Shown here piece by piece: positions 62,328 to 64,000 of a DNA stretch of 64,000 nucleotides. Numbering within the stretch: the stretch's first letter is position 1; each line of letters starts with the position of its first letter. Source of the stretch: Salinibaculum litoreum (lineage in GTDB: Archaea; Halobacteriota; Halobacteria; Halobacteriales; Haloarculaceae). Made by a program: the position numbers and the translations under genes. The notes under the pieces were generated by a model. That model was not told where the DNA came from. It made no database searches and was given only the letters and a program-made list of their open reading frames with translations. The stretch is from contig CP046866.1 of assembly GCA_009789175.1 (NCBI GenBank), positions 992,001 to 1,056,000 of the forward strand, read 5' to 3'.

Positions 62328-64000
62328 TCACCGGACGATTTCGTTCTGGAGGGAGCCTGGATTATCGCCAGTGAGGCGTTTGTGTAAGGCAACGACCTGT
62401 GGTTCAGTCATAGATGCAATGAAGTCTGCAACGGCGCGTGCCTTCCGTTCTTCTGGTGTCTCTAATCCCTCTAAATAGACGCTATCATCTTCTAACCAGT
62501 CTCGGTATGGTTTTGGAATCGCGGACCAACTGAGCTCATCTTTTCCTGCTTCGTCATACAGCGCGTCAAATAACTCGCGGATTACTTGTTGTTGGCCGCG
62601 CTGTTGGGCCATCAGGGACGGTTGTCGAATCACGTAGTATTTCGTGATCTGCTGGAGAATGCTTAGTTGTTCATCCAGCCTCTGTGAGATTCGGAGCTCA
62701 CATCCATCGTTGGTCTCCCGGAGCGTGGCGTATCGTTCATCGGGAGTTTCCTCTTCCAATTTCGACTGCGAAATGTCCTGTTGGTAGACGCGATTGAGAT
62801 ACTCTTCAACTAAGAATGATGTGAACGCTTCAATTTCATCTCGCTGGTCTGGTGTCCCTTCGAATGGTTCGAGGAGAGTTGCAGATTCCCCAGTGATGAC
62901 AACGGTCGTGACCAACGAAGTCACCACGCTGGTTGGAGTGGCAACCGATTCATCATATTCCAATGCGTCGTGGAGTTTTTGAAGTTCACGCCGTGGTGCG
63001 CTTTCGTACTCTCCGTCGTCAAGACCCTCCATATCTTGCTCATCTAATTCTCCGAGTGCTTCTCGAAGTAGTCGGTCGAGTGGGAGCCGGCCGTCCATAT
63101 AGAAGTCGGTCAAGTCGTGAATCGCATACGTAAGGTCGTCTGCATAGTCCATCAGACTCGCTGCAGCGGTGCGTCCGCTTTTTGAAATCGCACCTGATCG
63201 TGCCGCTTCTTGGATTTCTTCGTGGAGTCTGTGATCGTCTTTATAAAACCCAAATTTGTCGTCGGAACGTCCAGGGAGAGTTGCGGGTTCATCGGGCCAG
63301 TCCTCTGGGTCGGTGATTGATTCAGAGTCAGCGTTAAACCATTCACCACGACCGTATGGGTATTTTCCAACACCTAACAGAACACCGAGTGTGAGTGCCA
63401 ACCCAGTATTTGCTTCTCGGTGATTCGCAAGCCGTGTGAGGATTCTGAATGACTGGGCATTCCCTTCGAAGCGAATACCGGGGAGTCGATCATAGACTTC
63501 CTGCAGATACGCATCACTGATGTCGGCATCGTCAGGACTCACGCTGTCAGGCAGTTCACTATCCTCAGGAGGGTCAAGATCATTCTCACTCCGATACGGG
63601 TTTGTTTTTTCCTGGAGCAGGTCATCGAGAGTGGATTCAGCGAGATGACCAAAGGGAGGGTGACCTAAGTCGTGGGCTAGGCATGCTGCTTCAATTAAAT
63701 CCGGATCGATTTCCCGAGAGAGTGTTTCTGAATCGGGCTCTTGTCTAAGGATATATTCCGCGAATCTGCGTCCAACTTGGGCAACTTTGAGTGAGTGACT
63801 GAGACGATCGTGATAGAGATAGGATTCGCCAGCACGTGCGACCTGTGTTACGTCCTTCAGTCGCCGGAATTCTCGGGTGTATTTGACCCGGTCCAGATCC
63901 CGTTGAAACGAAAAGCGTCCGCTTAGATCCTCGGAGTCTTCTTCCGGTGTTTGTTTGACTGGTTTTAGTACTTGGACGCCCTCATCATCTTCCGATTCAG
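62328..64000 (-). CDS. dGTPase-like HD-domain dNTP triphosphohydrolase (5' end outside window)
   Basis: An HD-domain protein running past the right edge (at least 557 codons seen). The frame is open from 64000 leftward; MSPDDADIS at 63542 is internal, not the start. Metal-site motifs are YHDRLSHSLKVAQVGRR (H), EAACLAHDLGHPPFGHLAES (HD) and SLMDYADDLTYAIHDL (D). It resembles bacterial dGTPases, some of which defend against phages by depleting dGTP. The C-terminal part is helical. Confidence 0.85.
   Translation of the reverse strand, partial: ESEDDEGVQVLKPVKQTPEEDSEDLSGRFSFQRDLDRVKYTREFRRLKDVTQVARAGESYLYHDRLSHSLKVAQVGRRFAEYILRQEPDSETLSREIDPDLIEAACLAHDLGHPPFGHLAESTLDDLLQEKTNPYRSENDLDPPEDSELPDSVSPDDADISDAYLQEVYDRLPGIRFEGNAQSFRILTRLANHREANTGLALTLGVLLGVGKYPYGRGEWFNADSESITDPEDWPDEPATLPGRSDDKFGFYKDDHRLHEEIQEAARSGAISKSGRTAAASLMDYADDLTYAIHDLTDFYMDGRLPLDRLLREALGELDEQDMEGLDDGEYESAPRRELQKLHDALEYDESVATPTSVVTSLVTTVVITGESATLLEPFEGTPDQRDEIEAFTSFLVEEYLNRVYQQDISQSKLEEETPDERYATLRETNDGCELRISQRLDEQLSILQQITKYYVIRQPSLMAQQRGQQQVIRELFDALYDEAGKDELSWSAIPKPYRDWLEDDSVYLEGLETPEERKARAVADFIASMTEPQVVALHKRLTGDNPGSLQNEIVR

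Noticed and set aside
62328-63542. dGTPase-like gene starting at 63542
   Set aside because: The frame continues without a stop to the window edge and contains the essential HD motif (AHDLGHPPFGH) upstream of 63542, so the true start is outside.
1-64000. tRNA or rRNA genes as integration sites
   Set aside because: I looked for cloverleaf-like arms and the GTTCRAATC T-loop near the recombinases and saw none; a tRNA scan would be decisive.

Overview
The window reads as an accessory region of a haloarchaeal (class Halobacteria) genome, most likely a megaplasmid or an integrated plasmid-like island. The reasons are the acidic proteins (long Asp/Glu stretches, for example 53669-54859), haloarchaeal ISH3- and IS5-like insertion sequences, archaeal TATA boxes close to start codons, an Orc1/Cdc6 initiator with an origin-like region, and a ParA partition gene. 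No rRNA, tRNA or housekeeping gene was seen. The species cannot be named from this sequence.

Layout. 1-2257: a tyrosine recombinase cut by the window edge, with a separate core-binding protein and two small partner genes. 2667-7780: an archaeal ATPase, a protein with a FokI-like cleavage domain, a second recombinase with zinc ribbons, and an unknown gene. 7947-15715: replication and partition functions: parA with a small partner, a wHTH protein, a cation diffusion facilitator, an origin-like region with three copies of a 22-nt motif, and an orc1/cdc6 gene cut near its 3' end by an IS with a 6-bp target duplication. 16755-24100: a third recombinase, a MNT/HEPN toxin-antitoxin pair, an HNH nuclease, an orphan AbiEi-type regulator with 30-nt operator-like direct repeats, an ADP-ribosylglycohydrolase and a CBS-HEPN fusion. 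24312-30824: small nuclease and unknown genes (three PD-(D/E)XK or Mrr-like proteins).

30904-36534 is a compact minus-strand operon encoding a Cas7-like and a Cas5-like RAMP protein, a DnaQ-like exonuclease, a CoiA-like nuclease, a zinc protein and uncharacterised proteins. This matches the array-less haloarchaeal derived class 1 CRISPR system that I recall as HRAMP. Between two of its genes lie two tandem repeats. One has a 33-nt unit that looks like a spacerless CRISPR repeat (hairpin plus a TTGAAAC end). The same stretch is also an open frame that overlaps both neighbouring genes by a few bases.

36735-52257 is a BREX phage-defence cluster: small HTH, brxE, brxA, brxB, brxC, pglX, pglZ, brxL. 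brxC is split by an ISH3-family element with a 5-bp target duplication, so the system is probably inactive or altered. Downstream are a second HNH nuclease, a DsbA-like protein without catalytic cysteines paired with a barrel-like protein, a PD-(D/E)XK protein, and an operon of a CARF-HTH regulator, an unknown protein and a fused restriction-modification-specificity protein. The window closes with a HEPN protein convergent with a dGTPase-like HD hydrolase. From about 16 kb onward the window is a defence island. Three recombinases, two insertion sequences and the plasmid maintenance genes explain its mobility.
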